Source of the DNA: Pyrus communis
Lineage: Eukaryota; Streptophyta; Magnoliopsida; Rosales; Rosaceae
Direction: 5' to 3'
Assembly (NCBI RefSeq): GCF_963583255.1
Contig: NC_084818.1
Coordinates: forward strand, 14,200,222 to 14,264,221
Length of the DNA: 64,000 nucleotides
Part shown: piece after piece, positions 35,161 through 47,881 of the stretch
Position numbering within the stretch: the first letter of the stretch is position 1
Layout of the letters: each line of letters begins with the position of its first letter
Position numbers and translations under genes: made by a program
The notes under the pieces: generated by a model
What the model was told of the DNA's origin: nothing
Database searches by the model: none
The model's input: the letters and a program-made list of their open reading frames with translations, nothing else

Positions 35161-38100
35161 TATAATACCCTAGAAAATTTAAAATATATGAAAATGTAGA
35201 AGATTTATCGATAAGTGGAAAATGCCCCTCGTTGATTAAACATAATTTTACGATGACGTATTTTATCCTCGTATATTTTATCGTATTTCTTGACATATAT
35301 GGATGAAGTTTGATCCTACGAGCGTGTAGGCGAAAACCGTTCGTGAAACAAAGTTATAACGAAGAAATTAGAGATGTTTTCGTTATTGGAAAAAAATAAA
35401 TAAATAAAAGAAATGAGGTTGGAAGCTAGCAGATGGCAGAAAGAGAGAGGGAAAATGAGGGATGCAGGGGATAAAATGAGGGATGCGGGGGATAAAATGA
35501 GGAAGGGACAGGACTAATGGGCAGAGGAAGAAGGGAGAGAAAGAAGGGAGGTGAGGGAGCACCGGATCCTTTTGGATCCGTGCAACCGACCCGACCAGGT
35601 TCCTTGATCCAATCTTATCTTCTCAATCCGACCTCTATTCGAGGTGGTTCAGGTGTCTATGGAAAGCTCTTGTCGAGCCCAACGTCTCTATGGTGTTAGA
35701 TTTCTAGATTTCTAACCCAAATTCACAAATTGAAGCCACAAAACCCACGGGTGTCCCGGTGGTTTTATCCTTTTTCCGATGAATCCGACAACGATTGTCA
35801 TCGATGACCACCACCAAAAGACTCCCCTCAACCCCAGGGACAAGGCCCAAGCCTTAGATGAGGCGTCAGAGTTCGTTTTGGTGGTGAATCGACAACTACC
35901 CAAATTGAGGGTTTCGGCGGTTAGAGGGATTTTCCGGCCACTTCCCGACTGAATTGGACTTCAGCCCAGGTATGAAAGTTGTTTCTCTCATTGAACTCTA
36001 CAACCTTGTAAAATTTGGTAATTTTTAGAGTTCGTCAGCATTTGGAGTTTCCGTTCACCGGAAACCGCCACACGTGGTGGCACGTGGACAGTGAGCTGAC
36101 GATGCCTTTCTAAGCTAATTTCGATATTTTGAATCTATATTTGATATACAATTTGTGTGACTTGCTTGTTTGAACTTAGTTAGTGATTGTTAGTCACTTG
36201 AATGATTTTGGAAATGAGTTAGAAATTGAATTTGTGAACTACGAATGGCTTGATCCCTTCATAGGGTACGTAGGTAGTCTAACGAAGATGTTAGATGCAG
36301 CCATAAAATAATCCAAATTTATTATTGTGCTAGATTTCGTCTAAGGAAAGAAATTATTATGGTTAATAGCGTGGGAAATGGTCATGAATGTATTTTGGCC
36401 TATTACCGGATTTTAGCTTCCAAATAAGAATTTTTGGATCGTTACAAAGTCAGAGCAAATGATCTTGCTCCATATTATGCAACCTTCTTGAATTCTCGTT
36501 GGTGTGAATTATGATATGCATTGTGTTGCATTAATTCATAATTTTTGTGAATGAAGTGGCATTCATGTGATATGAATTGTGGTTGCAATATTTCATAATT
36601 TTTGTGATTAAAGTGACATCCATGTGATATACATATGTGAGATACATTTACGATGTGCATTGTGATTTGGAGCAATTTCCATGGAGATTATGGAATTTCG
36701 TTAGTGGAAATTATGTTTTGCATTGTGGTTGCAATATCTCATAATTTCTATGAATATGTTATGTATTGTGGATTACTCACCTGTGTGGTTGTGAGTACGG
36801 GTTCCTCTGAGTTGTGAATGCAGGTTCCATGGATGATTTGGATGGCCTGAGAGTGAAAGGGACGGTGAGGTTCCCCTGGGTTTCGATTCCCTAAACCTTC
36901 AGAGGGTGTTATACGGCCGGACTACTCCTGAGGGATAGTCCATGTGGTATTGCCATTGGAAATGGACACTCCTAGATTGAGAGTTACTAGGAGTGAGGGG
37001 CACTGCGTGCTGCCTTAGGTTTTGATCCCCTAAACCTCTGGAGGCTTACATGGCCGAACTTGTACCATATCATGTGGGGAGGGTACTTGGTTCTATGGTG
37101 TAAGATTAAATGGACACTCTTGTTACCCTACTTCATGCTATTGTGGTCATATTGAAGTAAGGGTAATCGGCTGCGAGACCGATCATCAGGTTGGATTATG
37201 TTGGCACCCGAGTTCTGAGAAGGAATTGTGGTGACGGCTGTGTATTGCCAATAAAGGTAAGTGATTTTACCAGTGATTGTGATTTGAAATTCCAATGATT
37301 TGGTGGGAATTTCTTATATTTGATTTGCCAATTTTAATGGTTTGGCTTGAAATTGTGATATTCACTTAGCCATTGATGATTATGGCTTGGTATTTTGGTA
37401 TTTATTTGGTCAATGATGATGGTTTGGTTGGAATTTATGATATTTGTTTTGCCAATGATGAATATGGCAAAATTTTCTGATGTTTGGTATCACCAGTGTT
37501 TGTGGCTAGAAATTTTGAGGAAGAATTATGGTAACGGCTACTTATAGCCAATGATGGTAAGTGGTTTTACCAATAATTGTGATTGGAAATTTCAATGATT
37601 TTGGGTGGAATTTCTAATATTTGATTTGCCAATTCTAAAGGTTTGGCTTGAAATTGTGATATTTATTTAGCCACTGATGAGTTTGGCTTAAAATTTTGAT
37701 ATTTATTTGGCCGACGATGGTTACGGCTAGGAATTTATGATAATTGTTTTGTCATGAATATGGCAATGATGGTAAGTATTTTACCCATGATTGTGATTAT
37801 GATGCTAGTATTTATCTAACCAACGGTAGATGTGGTTGATAATCTAGTATTTATTTAGGCCTTGAGAATTATGGCTTGATGTTTGGTATTATTTTGCCAA
37901 TGTGTATGGCTAGAATTTCCAATATTTATTCTACCAATGAGCATGGTAGGAACATGAGTATAAATGATTACTTCATGGAAGTATTTATTTCTAGGGCTTG
38001 AATAAAATTGTAGACTGATGTTATGATTTTATTCACTATACATGGAATGGTGGAATTAGCGTTAATTCCTTTTTAGTTATTCGAGGGTAGAAATCTCGAG

Positions 38101-38347
38101 GACGAGATTTATTTTAACGGGGGTCGAATGTAATACCCTAGAAAATTTAAAATATATGAAAATGTAGAAAATTTATCGATAAGTGGAAAATGCTCCTGGT
38201 TGATTGAACGTAATTTTACGAGGACGTATTTTATCCTCGTATATTTTATTGAATTTCTTGACATATATGGATGAAGTTCGATACTACGAGCGTGTAGGAG
38301 AAAATTGTTCGTAAAACGGAGTTATAACAAAGAAATTAGAGATGTTT
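35161..38347 (+). mobile_element. LARD-like non-coding LTR element, 3' LTR truncated
   Basis: About 190-220 bp starting (TG/TA)TAATACCCTAGAAAATTT are repeated directly at 35161-35376 and 38129-38347. Immediately before the right copy lies a polypurine-like tract (gaggacgagatttattttaacggggg), as expected before a 3' LTR. The 3 kb between them has no conserved protein but carries degenerate internal repeats at 36.48-37.98 kb built on phrases such as ggcttgaaattttgatattt and ggtaagtgattttacca. The right LTR breaks off at 38347, while the left LTR continues past the matching point. The element is a large non-autonomous derivative of a gypsy type; part of its leader (gaactacgaatggcttgatccc) recurs at 49.12 kb. 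Confidence 0.65.
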
Positions 38348-38385
38348 GTTGGACTTTGTACCCAACCCATCTTTTCATCCATTTT

Positions 38386-38700
38386 GAAGCTGTTTGATAA
38401 TTATTTTTATTTTAGTTTTTGAATTTCATTTTTTGTGCTTGACATACATTAAGAAAGTGTGAAAGAGAAAGGTCGGAGAAGGGCAATTGTTTGAGATAAA
38501 TAAGGTGGGATGAAGGGTAATGGGAGAGGAGTAGAAATAAAAATTGTAAAGCGAAAACTTCTTAAAATAGTTTTTTTGTTTTTTTATTCCAGTTTTTTGT
38601 CTTATTTATGCATTTCCTTGTATGTTTCTATCTCATTCACGTCCTATTTTTTCAACGATAAATGAACTAAAACTAAAAATGTAAGTGTTATCAAGCAGAC
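38386..38700. mobile_element. MITE-like element
   Basis: The left end ctgtttgataattatttttattttagtttttg is mirrored by the right end aactaaaactaaaaatgtaagtgttatcaagcag. The total is about 315 bp with no coding potential. The ends resemble the element at 17425. Target duplication uncertain. Confidence 0.45.
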
Positions 38701-39049
38701 TCTAAATTAACGGTTAAGTTTTGTATATTTTTATGACCGCTTGTGGGGAGCGGGTGAGTTATGGGGATAAGGGCAAGAGTGGGTTACTCGGAATGAATGG
38801 GGGAAGGAGTTGTCGGAGAGGGAATGACATGTGAAGGGCGCCGCATCTTAGCCATCTATGTTATTTATGGGTTTGGTTTCCATGTCCTCGACTTCAACCA
38901 CGGCCAACCACGATATGGAGCGAAGTGTTGCTTCAGCTTTGGTATCAATTTGATGCAAGGCAATAATGATTAGTTGACGTCTAGCGCGGGTAAAATAAGT
39001 GAAATAAGCAATTCCAAACCAGAAACAACATGTGATTTAGGCCACAGTA

Positions 39050-39890
39050 ATACTTTTCTCTCCCTGAGAGTTGTTCTCACCACTTGTGTGAAGGTTTCCA
39101 ATTAAGGTTTTTCGTTCAGCCGTTGGCCCCTAGCTATGGCTAGGGTCGGTGGCAGCCTTTTCTTTATGCTCTCAATTTGTTCTTCTCTTCGTTACCTTTT
39201 GCTACAATTTCCCCCTTGCTAGCCTTTCCCTCCAGAATGATCTTTCCAACCTACAAACCATAAATCCTAATCATCAATGTCCTCAGAACCATTTCCTTCT
39301 TTTCTCTAATTCATGATATCCCTCAATCTTCACTCATCCCTTCTTTCTAACTTGGCTTCATCTTTCACCAATATCATTCCAAATCCGGTTTGCAATCACT
39401 TTTAACCGCGATTTCTTGTGGTACATCGAGAGGGTGTGTAAAGTTCCGGTGATCACACTGGCTTGGGTGTTTGCACCACCTCCTTCTCTTGGTCTGCCAT
39501 CATTGGCAAGGTCGCTAGTGGGAATCCCACCGACTTCTTTGTTTTCTTTTACTTGGTGGCTGCAACCAGAGATGAGTTTTTTGTTGGATGATGGAGTCTT
39601 CCTTCCTTCCTTCCATCTCTGTGGTGTTGTTTGGTCGAATTTATGGCGTTGGATGGGTTTGGTGGTTCGAGATGATCGAGAGGTGCTACTGCGGCGACAG
39701 TTACAGAAGGCTCTTTTGGTTTGCTTTTGTTTCTAAGCCTAATCTCATGATTGGGCTCTTGGTGTTTTGTTTTGGATGGCCCACATTTCCCTTGTATATA
39801 TGTTTTGGGCCTCTGTTATGTAAAGTTCTGTTGCCAATAAAACTATGCCTTTATACCCAAAAAAAAAAAAAAACAAAACAAAAAAAAAAT
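39050..39890 (+). mobile_element. Possible truncated non-LTR retroelement with poly(A)
   Basis: The segment has weak overlapping frames but no complete domain. It ends in a transcript-like 3' end (ttgccaataaaactatgcct) followed by a long A-rich run at 39861-39888, with AATAAA-like signals about 20 bases before. This is the structure of a 5'-truncated or internally deleted LINE or a retroposed transcript. The class is not certain. Confidence 0.4.
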
Positions 39891-40544
39891 CATAAACAAC
39901 ATAAACTAAAAGGTAACAACAAAAGAATCAAAGTTGAGACACAACCTGCTCTTAATTTTGTCCTTTAATTTTATTTTGATAACCCAGAAATAAAAATAAT
40001 GTGTAGAGGAGCAAGTGGGAGTATCATTTCCTATCATTCTTCTTTCTTAAAGTTCTTTGTTAATTGAATGATGGTAGGTGATAAATAATTAAGGCTAAAT
40101 TGTAGCAAATGTCCCTAATTTATACCAGAAATTTAGATTTCGTTCCTGAATTCTACTAATAATTTTTTCATCCTCAATTATGTCATTTGTTGCACTAGTA
40201 GTCATTATCATTAACTCCGTCAACTTTTTTATTAAGTTGAGGGATAAAATAGGAATTTCATCCAAAAAATAAGAAAATAATTTTTTTTAAAGAGAAAGAC
40301 TTGCCTCCTCAAGGATTATGGAGGAACCCTCCTTAAAATACCTCGTTGCCTATTCACAAAACTATGTACTTCTAATCGAAACTCCTTAAGGATTGACTAA
40401 ATGATCTTAGCTTTAAGTGATTTATAATATGAACGGCTTCGATCATAAGCATGAAATTCTATGAATAGGACACAAAATATTTTGAGGAGGAACTCCTCCT
40501 CAACCTTAAGGGATCCAAGCTCTTCTTTTTTAAAAATAATTACA
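39891..40544. other. Intergenic DNA
   Basis: AT-rich, no gene recognised. Confidence 0.4.
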
Positions 40545-40550
40545 TTTTTC

Positions 40551-41712
40551 TGTGACAACCCATCCTGGACTTTTCGTACCGTAGGGGTGAAATGACGATT
40601 TTGCCCCTAGCATGGTTGTTTCGTTGTGTGGTTGTTTTTGGGTGTTGCTTGGCTGGTTTTGGACTACACACACTCTCCCACACCCCCCCTCACCCTTTTC
40701 CCTGTCCTGCATCCCTGTCCCGAGCCCTTTCTCTCTCCCATTTCTATCCTTCTTGTACGGACGACAATCAAAACCATCCAAACCTTCACAGATCGAGGAA
40801 ACAAATTACATATTCATGCTCGTGAGGTCCGTAGGAGTTCAACCATACCCATTTCAGCTTGTAGGAAGCTTGGTGAGGTCCTTAGGAGGCTCGGGGTGGT
40901 TTGTTTGAAGGTTTTGGACGTCGGGATCGTGAGTTACAAGCTTGGCCGGAGTTGGTGGTGTTTTCCCAGCGAGATTCCGTGGATTTTAGTGCTTGAAAGT
41001 GGTGAGACCTATCTCGAGGACGAGCGCGGTCACTCAAGGCAAGGGGGTTACGACCCTTCTACATACTAGTGAGTGGGCATTTGGTTTTCCGTATATACCT
41101 ATATACTTATGTTTTTCCCAGAAAATGAATTGAAACATTTATACATTTTTATGTCATGCATTATGTTGCCGTTTGTTTACGCATTGTTAATAGCCTATAT
41201 ATATATGTTTAGTGCTGCGGACGCATAGGTAAGTGCCAGGTGAGTATGGTTTATGCTTATATTCAGTAGTGGTTTGAGATGCATATAGAGCTCATAACCT
41301 GCACCCCCGGTGTTAGTGTTCCCGCCCAGAGTTGGGCACAGTCCTTCACGTGATGTTCACCTCCCGCACCACACGCTCATCTTGGATCCAAGTTAGGTGC
41401 ACAGTCCTGTCGTACAGACCATTTTAAGTGGTTCCGACTCGTAGGTGACCCACGATTATTCGCCCAGCCTTCATGTGATCGTAGCACTTAAGCGTACTTA
41501 TATTACACCCAGTCCTGTCGTACAGACCACTTTAGGTGGTTCCGACTCGTGTGCAAGTACAGTTAGTGAGATGGAGATTTGAGCTCTAGATTCAGCCGTA
41601 CAGGTCACGTTAGGTGACTTCAGCTGACAGATTACATGGCATTGATTTGACATTCCTGAGCACTTGCATTCTATTTAGAGACATTTGACATGGCATATTT
41701 TTGAGCATGACT

Positions 41713-41755
<43 letters not shown>

Positions 41756-42187
41756 ATACTCTATTTTTCTGGGAAGTATACAGGTTTTACGGCGAGGGGT
41801 TAGAACTTATTTATGAAATGGTTTTTGAAAAGCTTTATTTTTGCCCACTCACACTTTTTGTTTTGCGCCCCTCCAGGTTCTAGTTGGCTAGCACTTTTGG
41901 TGGCTTCCCAGAGGATTTCCCCGGCACATCTGACAGATTATTACCAGTGCATGACCACCTTCGGGTGTGTTTTTGTAGCATTATTTCTCCCGGACTGCAT
42001 TAGGTCTTCGAGCTCTGAACTTTGTTTTTCACACTTTCGCTTGCACATGTATGTTCTTACGTTGTGTAAAGCTGGTTTTTATTTATTCGTACTTTTATTA
42101 TTATTTTATTAGCTTCCGTACTGTGCACATGGTTACGTTACTTCCACGTGACGGCCAGCATGCCCTGATCTCGATCGGGGTGTGTCA
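40551..42187 (+). mobile_element. Solo LTR, family copy 1 (1637 bp)
   Basis: The segment starts TGTGACAACCCATCCTGGAC and ends GATCGGGGTGTGTCA. The hexamer TTTTTC directly flanks both ends (40545-40550 and 42188-42193), consistent with a target duplication. No second LTR or coding interior exists. Inside are repeated dyads: cagtcctgtcgtacagacca followed by ttaagtggttccgactcgt at about 41404 and again at about 41512, and gtcacgttaggtgac near 41600. A (TA)n(TG)n microsatellite lies at about 41711-41756. Confidence 0.85.
41711..41756. repeat. (TA)n(TG)n microsatellite within the solo LTR
   Basis: An uninterrupted tatata tract passes directly into gtgtgtgtgt. The corresponding part of the inverted copy near 44.45 kb lacks the expansion, so it arose after insertion. 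Confidence 0.88.
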
Positions 42188-42193
42188 TTTTTC

Positions 42194-42936
42194 GTTTGAA
42201 ATGACCACTATACATTAAATTTGATAGAAAAGAAGACAAATTTAATGGAATGATCACTCATACAGCGCATAATTAAGTTGGAGGACAAAAGTAACTAATA
42301 TGAGAGTTTAGGGACGAAAACTAAACATAAGGTAAAATTCAAGGACCTTTGCTACCATCCACCCAATAACTAAAGTGCCAATTTGTCTTTAGGCCCTTGC
42401 CACAAGGAATGTGAAATGTGAAGCTTGTGTGCATTATTATCTAGCGCCTTTCACAATAGGTTGAAAAGCCTGAAATGCTGAGTTTGATTTAAATTTTATA
42501 GGAATCAAACTTCTACAGTGAGTTGAAAAGTTTAAGTTTTATGAGAGTGATGCAAAATTTTTCAGTTCAACGTACTAAACTCATATTGATTCCTATACAA
42601 TAGATGACCCACTTTTTTAGCAAGAAAAGAGAGTAACCACATAGTAGAGTAGAAATTAGATGGATCTCACAATTAATACATAAAACTTATTGTTGCAGTT
42701 TTGAGTATAAATTCCCTTCTAAATATTTGTCCCATATCGGTCAAGTTGGAAAGTTTCGCACTTTATAACATCAAGTCCCTCTTTCCAAGGTCTTTTTTTC
42801 AAAGTGATTGGAAAGATTGGCTATGTAGAGCAAAATTGGGCTTGAACTTTGAGTTTGGACTTTAGGGTGTGATAATTATATATATAATTAAATTATCAAA
42901 AGATGGGCCTTGGGATTCGGGCTCAAATGTTAAATT
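42194..42936. other. Intergenic DNA
   Basis: No gene or clear repeat is recognised. Confidence 0.4.
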
Positions 42937-42939
42937 TAA

Positions 42940-43107
42940 GGATAATGTTAGGGAGACTAAATTTATAGACAATATTTACAAACTAAATTATGTGTCACCA
43001 ATAGGAATGATCACGTTTATCAAAGATTAAGTAAAAATCCAATCATCAACTTCTATGTCATTTAGTTTACAAAATTTAGTCTACAAATTTAGTCTCCTAG
43101 TATTACC
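42940..43107. mobile_element. Tourist-like (PIF/Harbinger) MITE, 168 bp
   Basis: The left end ggataatgttagggagactaaattt is inverted at the right end (aaatttagtctcctagtattacc). A TAA target triplet lies on each side (42937-42939, 43108-43110). The 3-bp TAA/TTA duplication and size are typical of PIF/Harbinger MITEs. A decayed relative lies at about 61714-61870. Confidence 0.75.
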
Positions 43108-43591
43108 TAAATCTAATAATTATTTATTAATTTTATTTATTTATGTATTTGGTTAAATTCAATGACTCATCCCTTCCTATAAGTCTGAGATGACGAAAGA
43201 AAACTAGAGAAACACACCCTTTATGAGCAGATGCCTCCCATAAGATACATCACAAATCCATATCTTTTGCGAAAAGGCATGCATATTATATATAGGTTAA
43301 TATGCATTGCATTTAGAACATAGAAATTTTTTTTTTCTTCATACTATTGAGAGAACCATAAAGAAATATGCCAGAAACCAGGTTTTCTGGTGCTAGAATC
43401 TTAGTTTGATTGTTGAGTCCTAGTGAAGCAGATACCCATTGAACCACAAGCACAGAGTAGGGGAGAAAGTTTGTTTCAAAGACATTGCGGCACGGAAGTC
43501 TCGATCGTTATTTTGTTTGTTTGATAGTAGTTGGTTTAATTCAGATTCTGTCAATATACATGGTTGTAATTTATTTGATGATTAGCATATA

Positions 43592-43594
<3 letters not shown>

Positions 43595-43646
<52 letters not shown>
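43595..43646. repeat. (TA)n microsatellite
   Basis: A run of about 25 TA units, followed nearby by a short (CA)n tract at 43670-43682. Confidence 0.92.
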
Positions 43647-43648
<2 letters not shown>

Positions 43649-44018
43649 GAATTTATTTATGCAACACGCGCACACACACACGCATATGTATATATACATA
43701 TTTTGATTTATTGTTGATTCTTATCTAACACTTATGTCTATTAAACTCACACTAGTAACAATTATGACAGTTGATTGGAGTATGGTGCGTGGACCTAATG
43801 TGAAATCTCATTCCTGAATTTCACTATTGTAATTGACATATTATGTATTAGCAACACTTTATATTATTTTCTGGAATATATTTTAATTTTATTAATTTTA
43901 GATTTTACTTAAACTAATTACAAAATTCGAATTTTGGTCATTGATTGCTAAAAAATTCATAGACCTTACGAAGTCACAGTAAGTATAATATTTTAGTAGT
44001 CATCACGAGGAACCTATA

Positions 44019-46194
44019 TGAGACACCCCGACCGAAATTAGGGTGTGCTGGCCGTCACGCGGAGATGATGTAACCATGTGCACAGTGCGGAAGCTAAGAA
44101 TAATAATAAAAGTACGAATAAATAAAAACCAAGCTATACACTGAGTAGATAACATGCATGTGCAAGCGTAAGTGTGAAAAAAATAATATTCAGAGCACAA
44201 AAGACCTAGTGCAGTCCAGAGGAACAAACACTAACGAAACACACCCAGAGGTGGTCCTACACTGGTGATAATCTGTCAGATATGTCAAGAATCCTTTGAG
44301 AGCCACCAAAAGTGCAATCCAAACTAGAACATGGAGGGGCGCAAAACAGAAAGTGTGAGTGGGCAAAAACAAAGCTTTTCAAAAATCATTTTAATATCAA
44401 ATGTTCTAACCCCTCGCCGTAAAACCTGTATAGTTTTCCCAAAAAAATAGAATATATGCACATATAGGAAACATGCTCAGAAATATGCCATGTCGAATAC
44501 CTCTACATAAAATGTAAGAAAACCAGGTAATGCCAATCAATGAAATGTAATCTGTCAGCCGGAGTCACCTAACGTGACCTGTACGGCTGAATCTAGAGCT
44601 CAAGTCTCCAACTCACTAGCTATACCTACACACGAGTCGGAACCACTTAAAGTGGTCTGTACGATAGGACTGGGTGTAAATAAATACGCTCAAGTGTTAC
44701 GATCACGTGAAGACTGGGCGAATAATCGCAGGTCACCTACAAGTAAGAACCACCTATAGTGGTTTGTATGACAGGACTGTGCACCTAACTTGGATCCAGA
44801 ATGAGTGTGTGGTGTGGGAGGTGAACATCACGTGAAGGACTGTGCCCTACTCTGGGCAGGAGCACTAACAGCGGGGGTGCAGGTTATGAGCTCTCTATGC
44901 ATCTCACATCACTATAAATCACAAACATAAACCATAACTTACCTGTCACTTACCTGTGTGTCCGCAGCATCCAACATATAAATATATACCACTACTAATG
45001 CATAATTAAATAGGCAAACACGATGCATGGCATTTAAAACATATAAACGTTTCTTTTCATTTTCTGGGAAAATCACAAATATATAGGTATATACGAAAAA
45101 CCAAAAGCCCACTCACTGGTATGTAGAAGGGTCGTAACCCCTTTACCTCGAGTGACTGTGCTCATCCTTGGGATAGGTCTCACCTATATGCGAAACAACT
45201 AAAAAAACGTTAATTTAAAGCACATAACCCAAACTAGGTAATAACTTCTCATACAATGCTCAAATGGGGGGTGTATGAATACAACAACGTGATCTACTCA
45301 ACCTCACGAACATCCTCATATTTTTAAAATAATTTTTTGACGTCGCACGCGGCCCCACGCACCGGCCAAGGCACGGCCACACGCGCCGCCCACGTGCAAG
45401 CACGTGCCTGGCACACTGACGGCGTCAGGAATATTCCGTTAAATCTAACAGATTCTGTTAAAGTTAACCTAACGCCGTTAGGAATATTCCGTCCAAACTG
45501 ACGAAATATTCCGTCATCTTCTCCGGCTAACCTCCAGCGCCGTCGCCGTCACAAGAAAATTGGAAAAACTTCTAAACTTCATTTCTCACTCATTTTTCAC
45601 CCAAATTTCATGAAATTGGTACCAAAATGAAGCTTACAACTAGAGGAACAAAACCTTACCACTTCCAAGCACTAAAACCAACGGAATCTCACCGGAAAAA
45701 CTTCACCAAGTTCGGCCAAACCTGCAACTCACGATCTCAACGTCCAAAACCTTCAAACGAACCACCCTGAGCTTCCTAAGGACCTCACCAAGCTTCCTAC
45801 AACCCTGAAATTCCCAAAAACACATGATTTTACGTGTGCATGAATAGTACCCCGAATTGAATACTCGGGTTTGACATGAAAACAAAGGTTTCCTTACCTG
45901 AAATGGGTATGGTTGCACTCGTACGAAGCTCACGAACACAAAGGTATGATTTTCTTCCTCGATCTACAATGTTTTTGAGTGTTTTGGTCTTGTCCGTACG
46001 TATATGATGAAGAAAAGGGAGAGAGATACAGGGATACGGGACAGGGAAAGGATGAGAATGAGTGTGGGTGTGTGTGTGTGGTCCAAAAGCAGCCAACGAA
46101 TTTCCAAAAATGACCACACAACGAAACAAAAACACTAGGGGTAAAATCGTCATTTCACCCCTACGGTATGAAAAATCCTGGACGTGCTGTCACA
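44019..46194 (-). mobile_element. Solo LTR, family copy 2 (2176 bp), inverted relative to copy 1
   Basis: Read on the minus strand it starts TGTGACAGCACGTCCAGGA and ends GGTCGGGGTGTCTCA, collinear with the LTR at 40551-42187. CTATA (44014-44018) and CTGTA (46195-46199) flank it, a 5-bp duplication with one change. It is about 540 bp longer than copy 1, partly because of a GC-rich block at 45.33-45.56 kb absent from copy 1. The same palindromic gtacagaccacttt...aagtggttc motifs are present. Confidence 0.85.
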
Positions 46195-46199
46195 CTGTA

Positions 46200-47880
46200 G
46201 GCCCAAGCGGAATGAGATTTGGTTTTAGAACGAAGTTTTTACGGGACTTTAAAGTCAAGGGCATTTTTTGTAAAATTCCTCTATTTCTAGGAAAATCTAT
46301 TGCTTATTTGGGTTCACTGGGGTCCACGCCCTTCTTTTGTTCCGGGTTCTCTCTCAGCTTCGGGGGGAAGGAGAGAAGAAACCCTCACTCTCTTTCGCAG
46401 GAACTCTCCCTGTTTCTACTCCCACATTATCTCATAAACTCCAAGTCTCAGGGAGGGAAGGGGAGAAAATCGAAAATCTCAGAGCATGATCAGAGCAATG
46501 GGAATCCAGGGAGTTGCATGGGGTTGCAAAATAGTGATTCTTCAACCTCAAGCTGCTGGAATGGGGCCAATGGGTGGCATGGTCTTATACCACATGTTCA
46601 AGTTTTTAGTAAAAATATGAAATATATGATTATGCTTTTAATGTATTTTTCTTAATCATAAATTTGGTAATTATGATGAAAAGTAGAGCTGAATTATGAC
46701 TCTAATAGGCTTATTTGATAAGCTAAAACCACCTTCCAAAAGTTTATAATTTTTTATGTTATAGAGGATTTGAGAAAAATACCACAAGGCCATTATACCA
46801 ATAGCATTCCAATATGTAATGGTATCTATTTTCTCTCCTTTTGTGTGTTCTTTTGTTGTACCTGGTAATATAGCCTCTAATAGTATTGATTTTGTGAATG
46901 TTCTTGCTATAGAGACTATACTGTGAAATCGACATGCAATGAGAGAAATAGAGACAAAGATATATTCGGTTGCACTCAACATTTATATGGGAGGCTCTTT
47001 AATTAAGGGATGCATGACTTTCTTTCAACGGTTACTCTCATAATATTATAGTTGTATTTTTACAAAATCATACCATGTGTTAGTTGTTATAATTGTGCTA
47101 AGAGTCTGTTGCCTTCTTTGATCTGGTATGCATGTTCTGTGATGGTGTGACATGTATGTACAGTTTCTGTATGCATGTATGGTTTTCTTTTAGATTGTTG
47201 CTATTGGATTTAGACATTTTTGTTGGCAATAGCCTTGTTCCTTATGGATATAAATGTTGTAAGCAAATATGGTAATTGTTATATGTATTGAATATCTTAT
47301 TAAGGTCTCATTGGCACAACATTATCAGAACTTTTGCATATGTCTGAAGTTGAATGAATACTTATATATACATATAAAATTTGAAAGGAATAAAATTGTT
47401 TTCTTGTTTAGTAACCGTGTACATATGTCTATGTATGTATATTCCAATGAACTTACTTATATCTCTGGAAATATGTACGTACCAATTGCCACAACTTATA
47501 TATACAGGTACATCTATATTTGTAAACAGCATCTTCACTTTGTCTAGAAGTGTTTTCATTCAAATGTTTCATTTATTTTGATCATGCTATTTCAAGTTAA
47601 TCAAAATAATACTTGGATCTGATGGTGTGAATTAGCAGTCCCAAGTAATCTAATTAAGACTAGAGTCGAAAGCGATGCATTTAGTAATTGTGTACACTTG
47701 TGAATAGGAGTTGATCAATGTGGTGGTTTCTTGTTTTAATAACTCAAAACAATGCTTTGGAACCTATATTTGGGAAATGCATAAATTGTTAGTGCTTGTG
47801 CTTACATTGTAAATCATAAGGGATGAGGTAGGGATAGGTTGTGTGTTGATCTGGCTGCACCATGGTGGTACATGGATGGC
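46200..47880. mobile_element. Gypsy LTR-like remnant and AT-rich DNA
   Basis: The 46.2-46.45 kb part (gggactttaaagtcaaggg ... ctatttctaggaaaatct ... gggttctctctcagctt) resembles the transcribed part of a Rosaceae gypsy LTR. From 46.6 to 47.88 kb the sequence is AT-rich with no protein similarity that I can recognise. It leads into the tandem array to the right. Confidence 0.4.
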
Positions 47881-47881
47881 C

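Noticed and set aside
40592..41069. Three overlapping frames in the solo LTR
   Set aside because: All lie in the LTR defined by matching ends and duplication, and none has a protein pattern.
46062..46655. 197-codon plus-strand frame
   Set aside because: It starts inside the solo LTR and runs into gypsy-like leader DNA. Composition is not protein-like and no domain is visible.
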